The notes: generated by a model not told the origin, from the letters alone. A stretch of 64,000 nt of DNA from CAWCKS01 sp963763485 (GCA_963763485.1 CAVXOW010000006.1:496001-560000), one strand, 5' to 3'; positions 41,901-51,658 are shown, counted from the stretch's first letter. Numbers and translations: made by a program.

Positions 41901-44591
41901 TGCGCGACTCCACCTCGGCGCCGTCAGGCCGAGATTGCGCAGCTCGATGCGCCGACGTGCGGACGGCTCACGTGCCTCGCGGTCTTCGCTGCCTTGCTCG
42001 CCGTCATCGGCCTTCGCGGTCCGCGGCTGTCCCATCAGCGCCGGCTGGAACAAGGCCGCTGACGCGAGCGTGCACATCAACGACAGCGCCAGCAGTTTGC
42101 CCATGCTGGAGGTGCCGGGATGCGCTGACAGCCAGAGGCTGCCGAACGCGGTTGCCGTCATCAACGCCGAAAAGAACACCGCGCGCGTCAATGGCGACTG
42201 CAGGAAGTTGGTCTCGCCTTTCCGCCACGCGAGCACATAGTAGATCTTGAAGGCGACGCCGACGCCGAGCAGCACCGGCAGCGCGATGATGTTGGCGTAG
42301 TTCAGGGCGAAGCCCGTGAGCGCGCAGATTTCAAGCGTCGCGACGGCGGCTACCAAGAGCGGGATCAGCGTCAGCACGACGTCACTGAATCGGCGCAGCA
42401 CGATCCAGAGCAGCAGTGCGATCGCGACCAGCGCATAGGCGCCGCTCTCGACGAACGCCAAAATGATCGTGCGGCCCCATTCGTAGGTTTCGATCGCGGG
42501 GCCGGTTGCATTGGGCGCGACGCTGAGCACGGCGCGCGCAAAACGGCGCAAGATCTCGCTGTCATTGACATCGCCTTTCGGCGTGATCTGCACGCGGACC
42601 TGCTGGTTTGGTGCGGTCCAGTCACGCAGCAGTTCGGCCGGCAGGTGGTCCGATGTGATCTTCTGCGGCTGCAACGACGTCCTGAGATCATCGATGCTCG
42701 CATTGAGCGTCATCGTGAAGGCGGCCTCAGTCTGCTTGCGCTGATCCTGTGAGCCGTCGGCAAGCCTGGTCAGATCGTCGGCGAGCCGCCGCGCCGCGAC
42801 GGCTCCCTGCCCCGAACCGTTGCCCGCGGCGCCGCGCAGATCCTGCACGGATTGGCGTAGTGCTGCGACGTTTTCTCCGTCGTTCGGCGCGGGCCGCGAG
42901 CGCCCGCGCAATGCCCGGTCGACCGTCCGCGCGACGGCGCTGATCGCGCGCAGCTTGCGCTCCTGGTCGGCCGGGACGAAATCATCGATCGACCGGACGC
43001 TCGCAACCTGCGGCAGCGCCGCAAGCTTTGGCCGCAAGGCCGCTGCATCATCGCGCGTGGTCAGGAGTTGTGCAGAGTCGGGCCCGACTTTCGGATCGCT
43101 GGCGAGCAAGCGCATGGTCGCGATCGCCTCAGAACTGGCGTCGCGCAGGCTGAGCGGATCGAAATCGAACTTCAGATGGGTGAGCGCCGGAGCGCCGGCG
43201 AGCACAACGAGCGAGGTAATGACCACGACGGCGATGCGATGCCGCTTCAGGAAACCATCAGCGACCGCGAGCTTGGCATAGCCGAGCGGCCGGGTCTCCG
43301 GCGGCGGGCTGGACCAGCGCAGCAGCGCCGGCAGCAAGGTCATCGCGGCGGCGAACGCAACCAGCATGCCGCAGCCGGCGATCAAGCCGAGTTCGGCCAA
43401 TCCACGATACGCCGTCGGCAGGAACGACAGAAAGCCGACGGCAGCCGCTGCCGCCGCCAGCGTCAGCGGCGTACCGACATTGCGCGCCGCCGAAACCAGC
43501 GCCGGCGCAAGGTCGCCGACCTCGTGACGCTCCGCGCGATAACGCACGCTGTACTGGATCGCAAAATCGGCGCCAAGCCCGACGAACAGCACCGCGAAGG
43601 CCACGGAAATCGGATTGAGCGCGCCGACCATCCAGATGCCGAGCGCCGCCGTCACAGCAAGCCCGACGCCGACCGTGGTGCCGACCGGGATCACGATGCG
43701 CCAGGAGCGCAGCGCCAGCCAGAGGATCGCGAGCACGATGACCGCGCTCAGCACGCCGTTCAGCGCGGCCCCTTGCTGCAGGCTGGCGAACTCCTCGTCC
43801 GAGATCGGCACCGGTCCGGTCAGCCGCATGCGGGCTTGATAGGTCGAACCCAGGTTGAGATCGTCTGCCGCTTTGCGCACAGTCGCGGTCGCTGCCTTGC
43901 CGGGCTCAAGCGCGCTGTAATCGAGCACCGGCACGATCTCGATGATGCGACGCGCGTCCTCGGCCCTGACCGGTCCGCCGTTCAACAGGTTGACCCAGGA
44001 GAATGTCTTGGGCTGACCGGCCGGTACGCCGTCGATCGTATCGGACGCCATGTTGAGCGTGCCGGCCATGTCGTCGAGCTTGTATTGACCGGCCTGCAGG
44101 CCCCTCAAACCCGCCGACAGTGTCGCGGCCAGTCCGCGCAAGCTGCGGTCGGGACCAAGGATGCGCAACAACGGCGCCGCACTGCCCAGCTTGCCGAGAC
44201 GCGCGTTCAGCTGATCATTGTCGAGAAACAACAACGCGTTGCGGTGAAAGAACGCGTCGCCGCCAACATCGCGAACCGAGTGGAACAATGTCGGGTTCGC
44301 CCTCAGCCGGTCGACCAGAGCGCCAGCCGCCATTGCGGCATGTTCCGGAATATCGGCATCAACCACCGCAATGATCGACTGGGTCTGTTGCGGGAAGGCC
44401 TTGCGGTAGGCGATCTCGCGCTGTCGCCACGGCAGATCAGGCGACAGCAGGCGGGACACATCCGTGTTCACAGCAAAATGCCGCTCCACGTAAATGCCGG
44501 AGCCGAGCGCGACGAGCAGTGCCGGCACGATGACCAGGGCCGGATGGCGCACGCAGAATCCGACGATGCGTGCCAGGGCATTATCAAGCAT
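41862..44591 (-). CDS. hpnN: HpnN-like RND (MMPL) exporter
   Basis: The 909-residue protein has two copies of the RND core (about 12 helices, with helices at residues 20-35 and clusters near 280-420 and 720-860) and two large periplasmic loops. The N-terminal RHPALVIVPALLVALGSGIY and VFAVNTDVSRLLSPDLPWRQ-like segment fit the hopanoid-biosynthesis-associated HpnN transporter, which moves hopanoids to the outer membrane in Rhodopseudomonas. No other hpn genes are in the window. The last residues (RIRRSGSRS) are read antisense through a hydantoinase remnant, so the native C-terminus may have been slightly different. Other lipid or small-molecule MMPL roles remain possible. Confidence 0.85.
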   Translation of the reverse strand: MLDNALARIVGFCVRHPALVIVPALLVALGSGIYVERHFAVNTDVSRLLSPDLPWRQREIAYRKAFPQQTQSIIAVVDADIPEHAAMAAGALVDRLRANPTLFHSVRDVGGDAFFHRNALLFLDNDQLNARLGKLGSAAPLLRILGPDRSLRGLAATLSAGLRGLQAGQYKLDDMAGTLNMASDTIDGVPAGQPKTFSWVNLLNGGPVRAEDARRIIEIVPVLDYSALEPGKAATATVRKAADDLNLGSTYQARMRLTGPVPISDEEFASLQQGAALNGVLSAVIVLAILWLALRSWRIVIPVGTTVGVGLAVTAALGIWMVGALNPISVAFAVLFVGLGADFAIQYSVRYRAERHEVGDLAPALVSAARNVGTPLTLAAAAAAVGFLSFLPTAYRGLAELGLIAGCGMLVAFAAAMTLLPALLRWSSPPPETRPLGYAKLAVADGFLKRHRIAVVVITSLVVLAGAPALTHLKFDFDPLSLRDASSEAIATMRLLASDPKVGPDSAQLLTTRDDAAALRPKLAALPQVASVRSIDDFVPADQERKLRAISAVARTVDRALRGRSRPAPNDGENVAALRQSVQDLRGAAGNGSGQGAVAARRLADDLTRLADGSQDQRKQTEAAFTMTLNASIDDLRTSLQPQKITSDHLPAELLRDWTAPNQQVRVQITPKGDVNDSEILRRFARAVLSVAPNATGPAIETYEWGRTIILAFVESGAYALVAIALLLWIVLRRFSDVVLTLIPLLVAAVATLEICALTGFALNYANIIALPVLLGVGVAFKIYYVLAWRKGETNFLQSPLTRAVFFSALMTATAFGSLWLSAHPGTSSMGKLLALSLMCTLASAALFQPALMGQPRTAKADDGEQGSEDREAREPSARRRIELRNLGLTAPRWSRATIDRIRRSGSRS

Positions 44592-45076
44592 GGCGCTGAA
44601 ATCTCGAACGAGATGGCGCCCCCAACGAGGAGCCTAACGCGCCAGCGCAGGCGGGGTTTCAGCCGCGGAACCTCGCGAACGAACTCAAAGACCGCCCTGT
44701 CAGCGCTGAGCAAGCTGCGGCGTTTTTGCAGTGCTTCGCGCGGCATCGCAGCAAAGCAATCTCATCAGACGAAAGACGAAAGTCGATTGCGGGGCGATAG
44801 ATGCGACTAGCCAACTCAATAACTTGACACTCATCACATCTGCGGGACACACTTTGCTTGCCCAATGATTGCCAAGAGCCGCGACGTTTCTTCTTCGCCT
44901 CTTTGATGCAACGGCGACGAAACGGCACTTAAGCAACACGGCAGCGCCATCGCGCCGCAACAAGTGCTGATGTCGCCACGGACTTTGCCAACGACAAGAA
45001 GAGGCGGAACTCGTCACCGCCCAGCAATCCAAACAACAGAGCCGGACAATTCACCGGCGCAAGCGGAGGGAATGCC
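44592..45076. other. 485-base divergent intergenic region, no gene seen
   Basis: This gap separates the HpnN-like gene from the sugar ABC operon. No open frame here has a credible start or protein-like composition. A TTGACA hexamer at 44824-44829 has no convincing -10 partner at normal spacing. The AT content is above that of the flanking genes, as expected for two promoters. Confidence 0.6.
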
Positions 45077-46420
45077 ATGTCGAAAAAAGGACTCACGCGC
45101 CGGCAATTCACGACCGTGACAGCAGCCGCGTCGGCGACGATGATCTCAGCTCCGTTCGTGCGCGGAGCTTATGCGGCCGGCAAACTGTCGATGGGCTTCT
45201 GGGATCACTGGGTTCCGGGCGCCAACGATACCTTGACCGCACTCGTCAATGAATGGGCCGCCAAGGAAAAGGTCGACGTCACAATCGACTACATCACCTC
45301 GCAGGGCGGCAAGGACCGCCTGACCATCGCCGCCGAGAGCCAGGCGCAATCGGGTCACGACATCCTGACGATGGGGAGTTGGTGGCCGCACGCCTATTCC
45401 GAGCAGCTGGAACCGGTCACCGATATCGTGGAGCCGCTGATCAAGCAGAACGGCAACGTGAACGGCACCGTCGAGTATCTCGGCAAGTCGTCCAACGGCA
45501 ACTGGTTGGCGGTCCCCGCCTGCACCGGCAGCCAGCTCAAGGGGCCGTGCTCGCGCATCGACCTGATGAAGAAGCTCGCCAATATCGACGTGCAGGCGAT
45601 GTATCCGGCTGGCAGCGAGCCGCAGGACAAGGACTGGACCATCGACACCTTCCTGAAAGCGGCGGAAGCCTGCCACAAGGGCGGCTCTCCCTTCGGCATC
45701 GGGGTTGGCCAGACCGCCGACTCGGTCGACACCGCCGGAGCGTTCCTGCAGGCGTTTGGCGGACAGGTCGTCGACGCCAAGGGTAATATCACGGTGAAGA
45801 CCGATGGCGTGCGCGAATGGCTCGAGTTCTACAAGAAGCTGATGACCTTCCTGCCGCCGGATGCGCCGGCGTGGGATGACGCCTCGAACAACAAGTGGCT
45901 GATCGCCGGCAAGGGCGCCATGATCATGAACCCGCCGAGCGCCTGGGCGGTCGCCAAGCGCGACGCGCCTGACGTAGCCGCGCAGTGCTGGACCCACGGC
46001 TTCCCGGTCGGCAAGGCCGGACGGTTCGGGCCCTACATTCCGAACTACTGGGGCACCTGGAAGTTCTCGCTGAACAAGTCGGCGGCCAAGAGTCTGCTTG
46101 TGCATCTCTCGCAGCCGACCTCGGTCGAGAAGCTCGTTGTAGCCAGCGGCGGCTATGATCTGCCGGCGTTCGAGAACCTGACCAAGTTCAAGACCTGGGC
46201 CGAGGAAGGCCCGCCCAAGGGCACACTGTTCCACTATCCCGATCCCTACAAGCACCAGAAGCTGTCGATTGCGGCATCACCTGCACCGCCCAAGGTCGCC
46301 CAGCAGATCTATGCCCAGGGCACGCTGTGCAACATGTGCGTCAAATACGCCCAGGGCGAGAAGATGGACTCGGTGCTGGCCTGGGCGGAGACGGAAATCG
46401 AAGGCTTCATGCGTTCGTAA
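45077..46420 (+). CDS. Sugar ABC transporter substrate-binding protein
   Basis: The 447-residue product is an extracellular solute-binding protein of family 1 with a Tat-type signal (LTRRQFTTVTAAASATMISA), implying export in folded form. Typical features are SMGFWDHWVPGANDTLTALV, HDILTMGSWWPHAYSEQLEP and a late PDPYKHQKLSIAASPAPP. A CNMCVKYAQGEK segment near the C-terminus has a Cys pair that is unusual for this family. GGAGGGAA precedes ATG 45077. It is the first gene of a binding protein-permease-permease-ATPase operon; the ligand is not predictable. Confidence 0.92.
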   Translation: MSKKGLTRRQFTTVTAAASATMISAPFVRGAYAAGKLSMGFWDHWVPGANDTLTALVNEWAAKEKVDVTIDYITSQGGKDRLTIAAESQAQSGHDILTMGSWWPHAYSEQLEPVTDIVEPLIKQNGNVNGTVEYLGKSSNGNWLAVPACTGSQLKGPCSRIDLMKKLANIDVQAMYPAGSEPQDKDWTIDTFLKAAEACHKGGSPFGIGVGQTADSVDTAGAFLQAFGGQVVDAKGNITVKTDGVREWLEFYKKLMTFLPPDAPAWDDASNNKWLIAGKGAMIMNPPSAWAVAKRDAPDVAAQCWTHGFPVGKAGRFGPYIPNYWGTWKFSLNKSAAKSLLVHLSQPTSVEKLVVASGGYDLPAFENLTKFKTWAEEGPPKGTLFHYPDPYKHQKLSIAASPAPPKVAQQIYAQGTLCNMCVKYAQGEKMDSVLAWAETEIEGFMRS

Positions 46421-46443
46421 GTCGTACTCACCTGAATTGATCC

Positions 46444-46469
46444 CGGCCCGGGCCTATCAGCCCGGGCCG
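46444..46469 (+). promoter_or_regulatory. Intergenic hairpin between ABC binding protein and permease genes
   Basis: CGGCCCGGGC and GCCCGGGCCG form a perfect 10-bp GC stem with loop CTATCA, 23 nt after the binding-protein stop. As in many ABC operons, it probably stabilises the upstream mRNA and limits read-through so that binding protein exceeds permease. The role is inferred from position. Confidence 0.65.
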
Positions 46470-46493
46470 TTCCGGCAACAAGGCGATCATAGC

Positions 46494-47435
46494 ATGGCCG
46501 ATATTGCAGTTGGCGCTCAGGGACGTGGCATCGTCCGGTCGCAAGCCAGATCACGTTCGTCACTGCGCAAATGGGCGAAGCGGAAATCAACGGTCGCGTT
46601 CTTCATGGCGTTGCCGCTGATCCTGCTGATCGGCATCCTCGTCGTCTATCCCGCGTTTTATTCGATGCACCTTGCGACCTTGAACAAGTCGATGACGAAG
46701 TTCGTCGGCTTCGGCAACTTCCAGTACCTGTTCAAACGCGACACGTTCTGGATGGTGGTGGAGCAATCCTGCCTGTTCGCCATCACCGCCGTGATCTTCA
46801 AGGCCCTGATCGGCTTTGTCGCAGCGCATTTCGTCCACAACGTTCCTGCCAAGAAGCAGCGGAAGTGGCGCGGCATGCTGCTGATACCCTGGGTGATCCC
46901 GCCGGCGATGGGCACGCTGGCCTGGCTCTGGCTGTTCGACCCGTCCTACAGCGCCTTCAACTGGATCCTGACGCACATCGGCCTGTCGGCAGTGCCATGG
47001 ACCGGCGATGCGTACTGGGCCCGGTTCTCGGTGATCCTGGTCAACGTCTGGGCCGGCGCGCCGTTCTTTCTCATCATGTATCTCGCGGCGCTGAAGTCGG
47101 TGCCGGAGCAACTTTATGAAGCGGCGGCGATCGACGGCGCGAGCTGGTGGCAGCGCATCTGGTTCATCACGCTGCCGATGATGCGCAACATCATCGCGAT
47201 CACCGCGCTGTTCTCGTTGATCGTCACCTTCGCCAATTTCGACATCGTGCGAATCCTGACCGCCGGCGGGCCGATCGACAAGACCCATCTGTTTGCGACC
47301 TATGCCTTCCGTGTCGGCATCGAAAGCAATGACATCCCGCTCGGCGCCAGTGTGTCGCTGTTCATGTTCCCAATCCTCGCGATCGCGGCGGTGTTCATCC
47401 TGCGCGACATCATGCATCGCGGAAACGAGGCCTGA
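46494..47435 (+). CDS. Sugar ABC transporter permease (MalF/UgpA type)
   Basis: The 313-residue product has six predicted membrane helices and the inner-membrane EAA loop EQLYEAAAIDGASWWQRIWF before the last two helices, which contacts the ATPase. The N-terminal 30 residues are basic and cytoplasmic. ATG 46494 is chosen because it follows the intergenic hairpin and gives normal family length; the open frame upstream overlaps the binding protein. The next permease gene overlaps its stop (TGATG). Confidence 0.92.
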   Translation: MADIAVGAQGRGIVRSQARSRSSLRKWAKRKSTVAFFMALPLILLIGILVVYPAFYSMHLATLNKSMTKFVGFGNFQYLFKRDTFWMVVEQSCLFAITAVIFKALIGFVAAHFVHNVPAKKQRKWRGMLLIPWVIPPAMGTLAWLWLFDPSYSAFNWILTHIGLSAVPWTGDAYWARFSVILVNVWAGAPFFLIMYLAALKSVPEQLYEAAAIDGASWWQRIWFITLPMMRNIIAITALFSLIVTFANFDIVRILTAGGPIDKTHLFATYAFRVGIESNDIPLGASVSLFMFPILAIAAVFILRDIMHRGNEA

Positions 47436-48346
47436 TGAGCACGCTGGCCATCAACGACAAGGCAGCGCCCACGCGCAAAGTCTATCGCAGCATGAAGCGC
47501 GACCGCGTCTGGGCGCTGCGCTGGAGCTACGTCTTCCTGACGATTTTCGCGATCTTCTTCCTGACGCCGCCGGTCTACATGTTCATCACATCACTGAAGA
47601 GCAGCGCCGAGATCGGGGCGCAGACCAACCCGTGGGTGGTCTATCATCCAATTCTGGGCAATTACCTCGAGCTCCTGACCTCGTCCCAATACCTGACCTT
47701 CTTCAGAAATTCGGTCGTGGTGTCGGCCTCCACGGTTGCGATCACGATGCTGATCTCGATCCCGGCGGCGTTCGCGCTGGCGCGGATGCGGTTCTGGGGC
47801 TCGGGCATGCTCGCGACCGGCATCTTCCTCACCTACCTCGTGCCGGACACGCTGCTGTTCCTGCCGCTGTTCAAGATGTTTGCAGTGTTCCAGCAATGGA
47901 CGGGGATCGCGCTGCTCAATCACTGGTGGGTCCTGCTGGTGCTCTACCCCACGCTGACGGTGCCGTTCGCAACTTGGATCATGATCGGCTACTTCGCCTC
48001 GATCCCGAAGGAGCTCGACGAAGCGGCGATCATCGACGGCGCGAGCTGGCTGCAGACGCTGACCCGCATCTTCATCCCGGTGGCGCTGCCGGGGATTATT
48101 GCGGCGATGATCTTCTCGTTCACCGTGAGCTGGGCCCAGTTCCTCTATCCGCTCGCCTTTACCACCTCGGCCGACCAGCTGGTGCTGCCGGTCGGCATCA
48201 CCACGACACTGATCAAGGGCGATGTCTTCAACTGGGGCCAGATCATGACCGGCGCGTTGCTCGGCGCGGCGCCGCCGCTGATCATCTACGCTTTCCTGAT
48301 GGACTACTACATCTCCGGACTGACTGCCGGTGCGACCAAGGGGTGA
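47435..48346 (+). CDS. Sugar ABC transporter permease (MalG/UgpE type)
   Basis: The 303-residue product has six membrane helices and the EAA loop KELDEAAIIDGASWLQTLTR. It pairs with the preceding permease. The start codon overlaps the previous stop, so translation is coupled. The C-terminus DYYISGLTAGATKG is typical of MalG-type proteins. The ATPase gene follows 6 nt later. Confidence 0.92.
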   Translation: MSTLAINDKAAPTRKVYRSMKRDRVWALRWSYVFLTIFAIFFLTPPVYMFITSLKSSAEIGAQTNPWVVYHPILGNYLELLTSSQYLTFFRNSVVVSASTVAITMLISIPAAFALARMRFWGSGMLATGIFLTYLVPDTLLFLPLFKMFAVFQQWTGIALLNHWWVLLVLYPTLTVPFATWIMIGYFASIPKELDEAAIIDGASWLQTLTRIFIPVALPGIIAAMIFSFTVSWAQFLYPLAFTTSADQLVLPVGITTTLIKGDVFNWGQIMTGALLGAAPPLIIYAFLMDYYISGLTAGATKG

Positions 48347-48352
48347 TCGAAA

Positions 48353-49453
48353 ATGGCCGATGTGACGTTGCGTAGCCTGGTGAAAACCTACGATGCGGTT
48401 CCGGCCGTTCGCGGCATCGATCTCGATATCGCCGACCACGAATTCGTGGTGCTGGTCGGCCCCTCCGGCTGCGGCAAGTCGACGACCTTGCGGATGATCG
48501 CGGGCCTCGAAGAGATCACCGACGGCGAGATCACGATTGACGGCGACGTCGTCAACGACGTGCCGCCGAAGGATCGCGATATCGCGATGGTGTTTCAGAA
48601 CTACGCGCTCTATCCACATATGACGGTCGCAGAGAACATGTCGTTCGGGTTGCGGCTGAAGCGGTTCCCGAAGGCCGAGATCAAGCAGCGGGTCGACGAG
48701 GCCGCGCGTATCCTCGACATCGGCGAACTGCTCGACCGCAAGCCGAAGGCGCTGTCCGGCGGCCAGCGCCAGCGCGTCGCCATGGGACGCGCCATTGTGC
48801 GCAATCCAAAAGTGTTCCTGTTCGACGAGCCGTTGTCGAACCTCGACGCCAAGCTGCGCGTGCAGATGCGCACCGAGATCAAAAAGGTGCACCAGAAGGT
48901 GCGCACCACCACGGTCTACGTCACACACGACCAGGTCGAGGCGATGACGCTGGCCGACCGCGTCGTGGTGATGAACCAGGGCCGCATCGAGCAGGTCGGC
49001 GCGCCGAACGAGCTCTATCATTCGCCGCGCACGCAGTTTGTCGCGGGCTTCATCGGCTCGCCCGCGATGAACTTCTTGCCGGCCCGGCTCGAGGACAATG
49101 CCGGACGCTTGCAGATCCGGTTGACCGACACGCTGGCGTTGCCGGTTCCGGAGTCGCGCACCGCGCGCTACCGCTCCCGCACCCAGGGCGAAAGCCTGAC
49201 GCTTGGCATTCGCCCGGAGCACATCACCGAGAGCCGCACCGATATGCCGCCGGGCACTGCACCGCTCGAGGCCAAGCCCGACGTGATCGAGCCGATGGGC
49301 ATGGAGACGCTGGTCTATTTCAGGATCGGCGAGAGCGAGGTCTGCGGCCGGGTCAACCCGAACGCCGCGACCCGCGTCGGCGAGAACTTCCGGATGGCTG
49401 TCGATCTCAACAACATGCACCTGATCGACCCGGCGACGGGGCTGGTGATCTAG
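48353..49453 (+). CDS. Sugar ABC transporter ATP-binding protein (MalK/UgpC type)
   Basis: The 366-residue ATPase has Walker A GPSGCGKST (residues 36-44), signature LSGGQRQRVAMGRAI, Walker B VFLFDEPLSNLD and the switch His in YVTHDQVEAM. The C-terminal TOBE/OB region (about 240-366; LGIRPEHITES) is that of the CUT1 family, often used for regulation. It powers the importer encoded just upstream. No terminator is evident after it, and the 222-base gap before hemE shows nothing identifiable. Confidence 0.94.
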   Translation: MADVTLRSLVKTYDAVPAVRGIDLDIADHEFVVLVGPSGCGKSTTLRMIAGLEEITDGEITIDGDVVNDVPPKDRDIAMVFQNYALYPHMTVAENMSFGLRLKRFPKAEIKQRVDEAARILDIGELLDRKPKALSGGQRQRVAMGRAIVRNPKVFLFDEPLSNLDAKLRVQMRTEIKKVHQKVRTTTVYVTHDQVEAMTLADRVVVMNQGRIEQVGAPNELYHSPRTQFVAGFIGSPAMNFLPARLEDNAGRLQIRLTDTLALPVPESRTARYRSRTQGESLTLGIRPEHITESRTDMPPGTAPLEAKPDVIEPMGMETLVYFRIGESEVCGRVNPNAATRVGENFRMAVDLNNMHLIDPATGLVI

Positions 49454-49675
49454 AGGCAAGCCGATAAAGGTATCATAGCACCTTCAAACGATTGAAACGC
49501 GGTCCACAAAACCCCTCAAAATATCTCGGAAATCTTCTTATCATCAATGGTTTGCGCGGCGCCGGTGGTCGCGCATTGATCGCGGCGCCCGCGCGTGGTC
49601 GATCGCAAAACCGCCCTTGCTCCCCTCCCCGCTTCGTGGTCATGGTCCGCCCGCCGTTCTTGAGGGATCATCGCG

Positions 49676-50719
49676 TTGCCGACTGCGCCATCAAAACCCG
49701 TGCTCGACGTCCTCGCCGGCCACCGGCAGGCGAGCCCGCCGGCCTGGATGATGCGGCAGGCCGGACGCTACCTGCCGGAGTATCACGAGCTGCGCGCCAA
49801 AGCGGGCGGCTTTCTCGACCTCGTCTTCAATCCCGAGTTGGCCGCCGAAGTCACGCTGCAGCCAATCCGGCGTTTCGGGTTTGACGCTGCAATCATCTTC
49901 TCGGACCTTCCCTTGATACCGCATGCGTTGGGACGCCATGTGCGCTACGAGGCGAATGCTGGACCGAGGCTTGAGCCGCTCGATACACCGGCGGCAATCG
50001 AAGCCATGCAGACACAGGTGGATCCATCAGTACTTGCACCAACGTGCGAGGCACTCCGCCTCGTCAAGCGCGCGCTTGACGCCAGGACCACGCTGCTCGG
50101 CTTCTGTGGCGCCCCCTGGACGGTCGCAACCTACATGATCGCGGGCCAGGGCACGCCTGATCAGGCGCCTGCGCGATTGTTTGCCTATCGGCATCCGGGA
50201 GCGTTCGCCAGATTGATCGATATTCTGGCCGACGCCGCGACTGATTTTCTGATCGCACAGCTCGACGCGGGCGCCGACGCGGTGCAACTGTTCGATACTT
50301 TGGCGGGTATCCTGCCGTCGGCCGAGTTCGCGAAGTGGTGCACCGCACCGACAAAGAAGATCGCTGCCGGTGTCCTCGCGAAGCGACCCGGCGCAAAGAT
50401 CATCGGTTTCCCGCGCGGCGCCGGCGCCAACCTGCCTGCTTACGTCGAGGCCACTGGCGTCGATGCCGTTAGCATCGACTGGGCGGCGGAGCCGTCGCTG
50501 GTTCGCGAGCGCGTGCAGAGCAAGGTCGCGGTGCAGGGCAACCTCGATCCACTGGCACTGCTCGCCGGCGGTGACGCGCTCGACCGCGCCGTCGACAACG
50601 TGCTGTCGAATTTCGCCGGCGGGCGTTTCATCTTCAATCTCGGCCACGGCATCGTTCCAGAGACGCCGATCGCAAACGTCGAACGCATGCTCGCGCGCGT
50701 GCGGGCATTCAAAGGCTAG
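49676..50719 (+). CDS. hemE: Uroporphyrinogen decarboxylase
   Basis: The 347-residue enzyme converts uroporphyrinogen III to coproporphyrinogen III in haem/chlorophyll synthesis. The active-site segment MRQAGRYLPEYHELR (residues 26-40), the catalytic Asp77 in FSDLPLIPHALG, the Tyr in WTVATYMIAGQG and the late NLGHGIVPETP are all present. The start is TTG 49676 with GAGGGA upstream; no ATG fits. In related bacteria hemE usually lies among hem/rho genes, whereas here it follows a sugar transporter and is convergent with a flavoprotein gene, so it may be an additional or relocated copy. Confidence 0.93.
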   Translation: MPTAPSKPVLDVLAGHRQASPPAWMMRQAGRYLPEYHELRAKAGGFLDLVFNPELAAEVTLQPIRRFGFDAAIIFSDLPLIPHALGRHVRYEANAGPRLEPLDTPAAIEAMQTQVDPSVLAPTCEALRLVKRALDARTTLLGFCGAPWTVATYMIAGQGTPDQAPARLFAYRHPGAFARLIDILADAATDFLIAQLDAGADAVQLFDTLAGILPSAEFAKWCTAPTKKIAAGVLAKRPGAKIIGFPRGAGANLPAYVEATGVDAVSIDWAAEPSLVRERVQSKVAVQGNLDPLALLAGGDALDRAVDNVLSNFAGGRFIFNLGHGIVPETPIANVERMLARVRAFKG

Positions 50720-50727
50720 CGGTCAGA

Positions 50728-51339
50728 TCACCACAGGGTCTTTTGCGCGCGGCCCGGCCACTCGTCGTCGTAAGCCTTGCCGCCCACTCGATCTTCGGTG
50801 AGCGACGCCAGAATGCCTCCGGGCGTCGGCAGTGTTTTCGGATCGACGTACTTCGCCGGATTCCACAGATCGGACCGGACGATGGCACGGGCGCACTGGA
50901 AATAGACCTCGTCGACGGAGATCACGACAACCGAGCGCGGCGCTTTGCCCTCCATCACAAACGAGCCACACAGCGCGTCATCCGTCGACACCCGCGCACG
51001 CCCGTTGATCCGCAATGTCGTGCCTGAGCCCGGGATCATGAACATCAGTGCGACACGCGGATCCCGCACGATGTTGCGCAGCGAGTTGATCCGGTTGTTG
51101 CCGCGGCGGTCCGGCATCAACAGGGTGCGCGAATCGTGGACGCGGACGAAGCCCGGCGCATCACCACGCGGTGAGCAATCGAGCCCTTCCGGCCCGACCG
51201 TCGCCAGCGCCGCAAACGGCGAGGCCTCGATCAACGCGCGATACTCGCCCGTCACATGGTCCGTCACTTTGGCGGTCGACGCCTCGTTGGGCTCTCCATA
51301 GATCGCTTCAAGCTGTGCAACGTTTGTCACAATCGACAT
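50728..51339 (-). CDS. PPOX-type FMN-binding flavoprotein
   Basis: The 203-residue product has the split-barrel fold of pyridoxamine 5'-phosphate oxidase-like proteins. FAALATVGPEGLDCSPRGD, LLMPDRRGNNRINSLRNIV and LMFMIPGSGTTLRINGRA match the DR_2398-type subgroup, which binds FMN but whose substrate is unknown. ATG 51339 follows GGGGATACC. It is a single gene, convergent with hemE with only 8 nt between stops. Confidence 0.87.
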   Translation of the reverse strand: MSIVTNVAQLEAIYGEPNEASTAKVTDHVTGEYRALIEASPFAALATVGPEGLDCSPRGDAPGFVRVHDSRTLLMPDRRGNNRINSLRNIVRDPRVALMFMIPGSGTTLRINGRARVSTDDALCGSFVMEGKAPRSVVVISVDEVYFQCARAIVRSDLWNPAKYVDPKTLPTPGGILASLTEDRVGGKAYDDEWPGRAQKTLW

Positions 51340-51658
51340 CGCGGTATCCCCAAGGCCCTCTTGCGGTCACTCTTCTACCGCAAGCGCTCTGGGTGCGACC
51401 AGCCTCACAAGGCGCGCGCAGAAGAGCTGATCGAGCCCCCAAGCGGCCTCGCAGCTCTGCACCGTCTCCGGCCCGCGGGTAAGCTTTCGAAAAATCGGCG
51501 TGACAACTTTACCACTCCAGCGGTGCGCTCTGTTTTCGCTGACGAATTTCATCTTCTCCCGCTGCACCGCGTCATCGCGACTCGCTTGTCAACAAATTCC
51601 AACATCGCGACAATCCGCGCCGCCGGTTTCGAACCGCCGGCGGAAACGGAGGAAAGAC
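51340..51658. other. 319-base intergenic region, no convincing gene
   Basis: The gap holds a minus-strand open frame (51367-51567, 66 codons) with a GTG start and non-protein-like composition, which I do not accept as a gene. The last bases carry a GC-rich inverted repeat (CCGCCGG with CCGGCGG) and the GGAGGAAAG site of the next gene. Confidence 0.5.

Noticed and set aside
44824..44852. TTGACA as a -35 box for the ABC operon
   Set aside because: No acceptable -10 hexamer lies 16-18 bases downstream, so I do not report it as a promoter.
51367..51567. 66-codon minus-strand open frame in the gap before the Met-rich gene
   Set aside because: It has a GTG start without a well-placed ribosome-binding site and no protein-like pattern.
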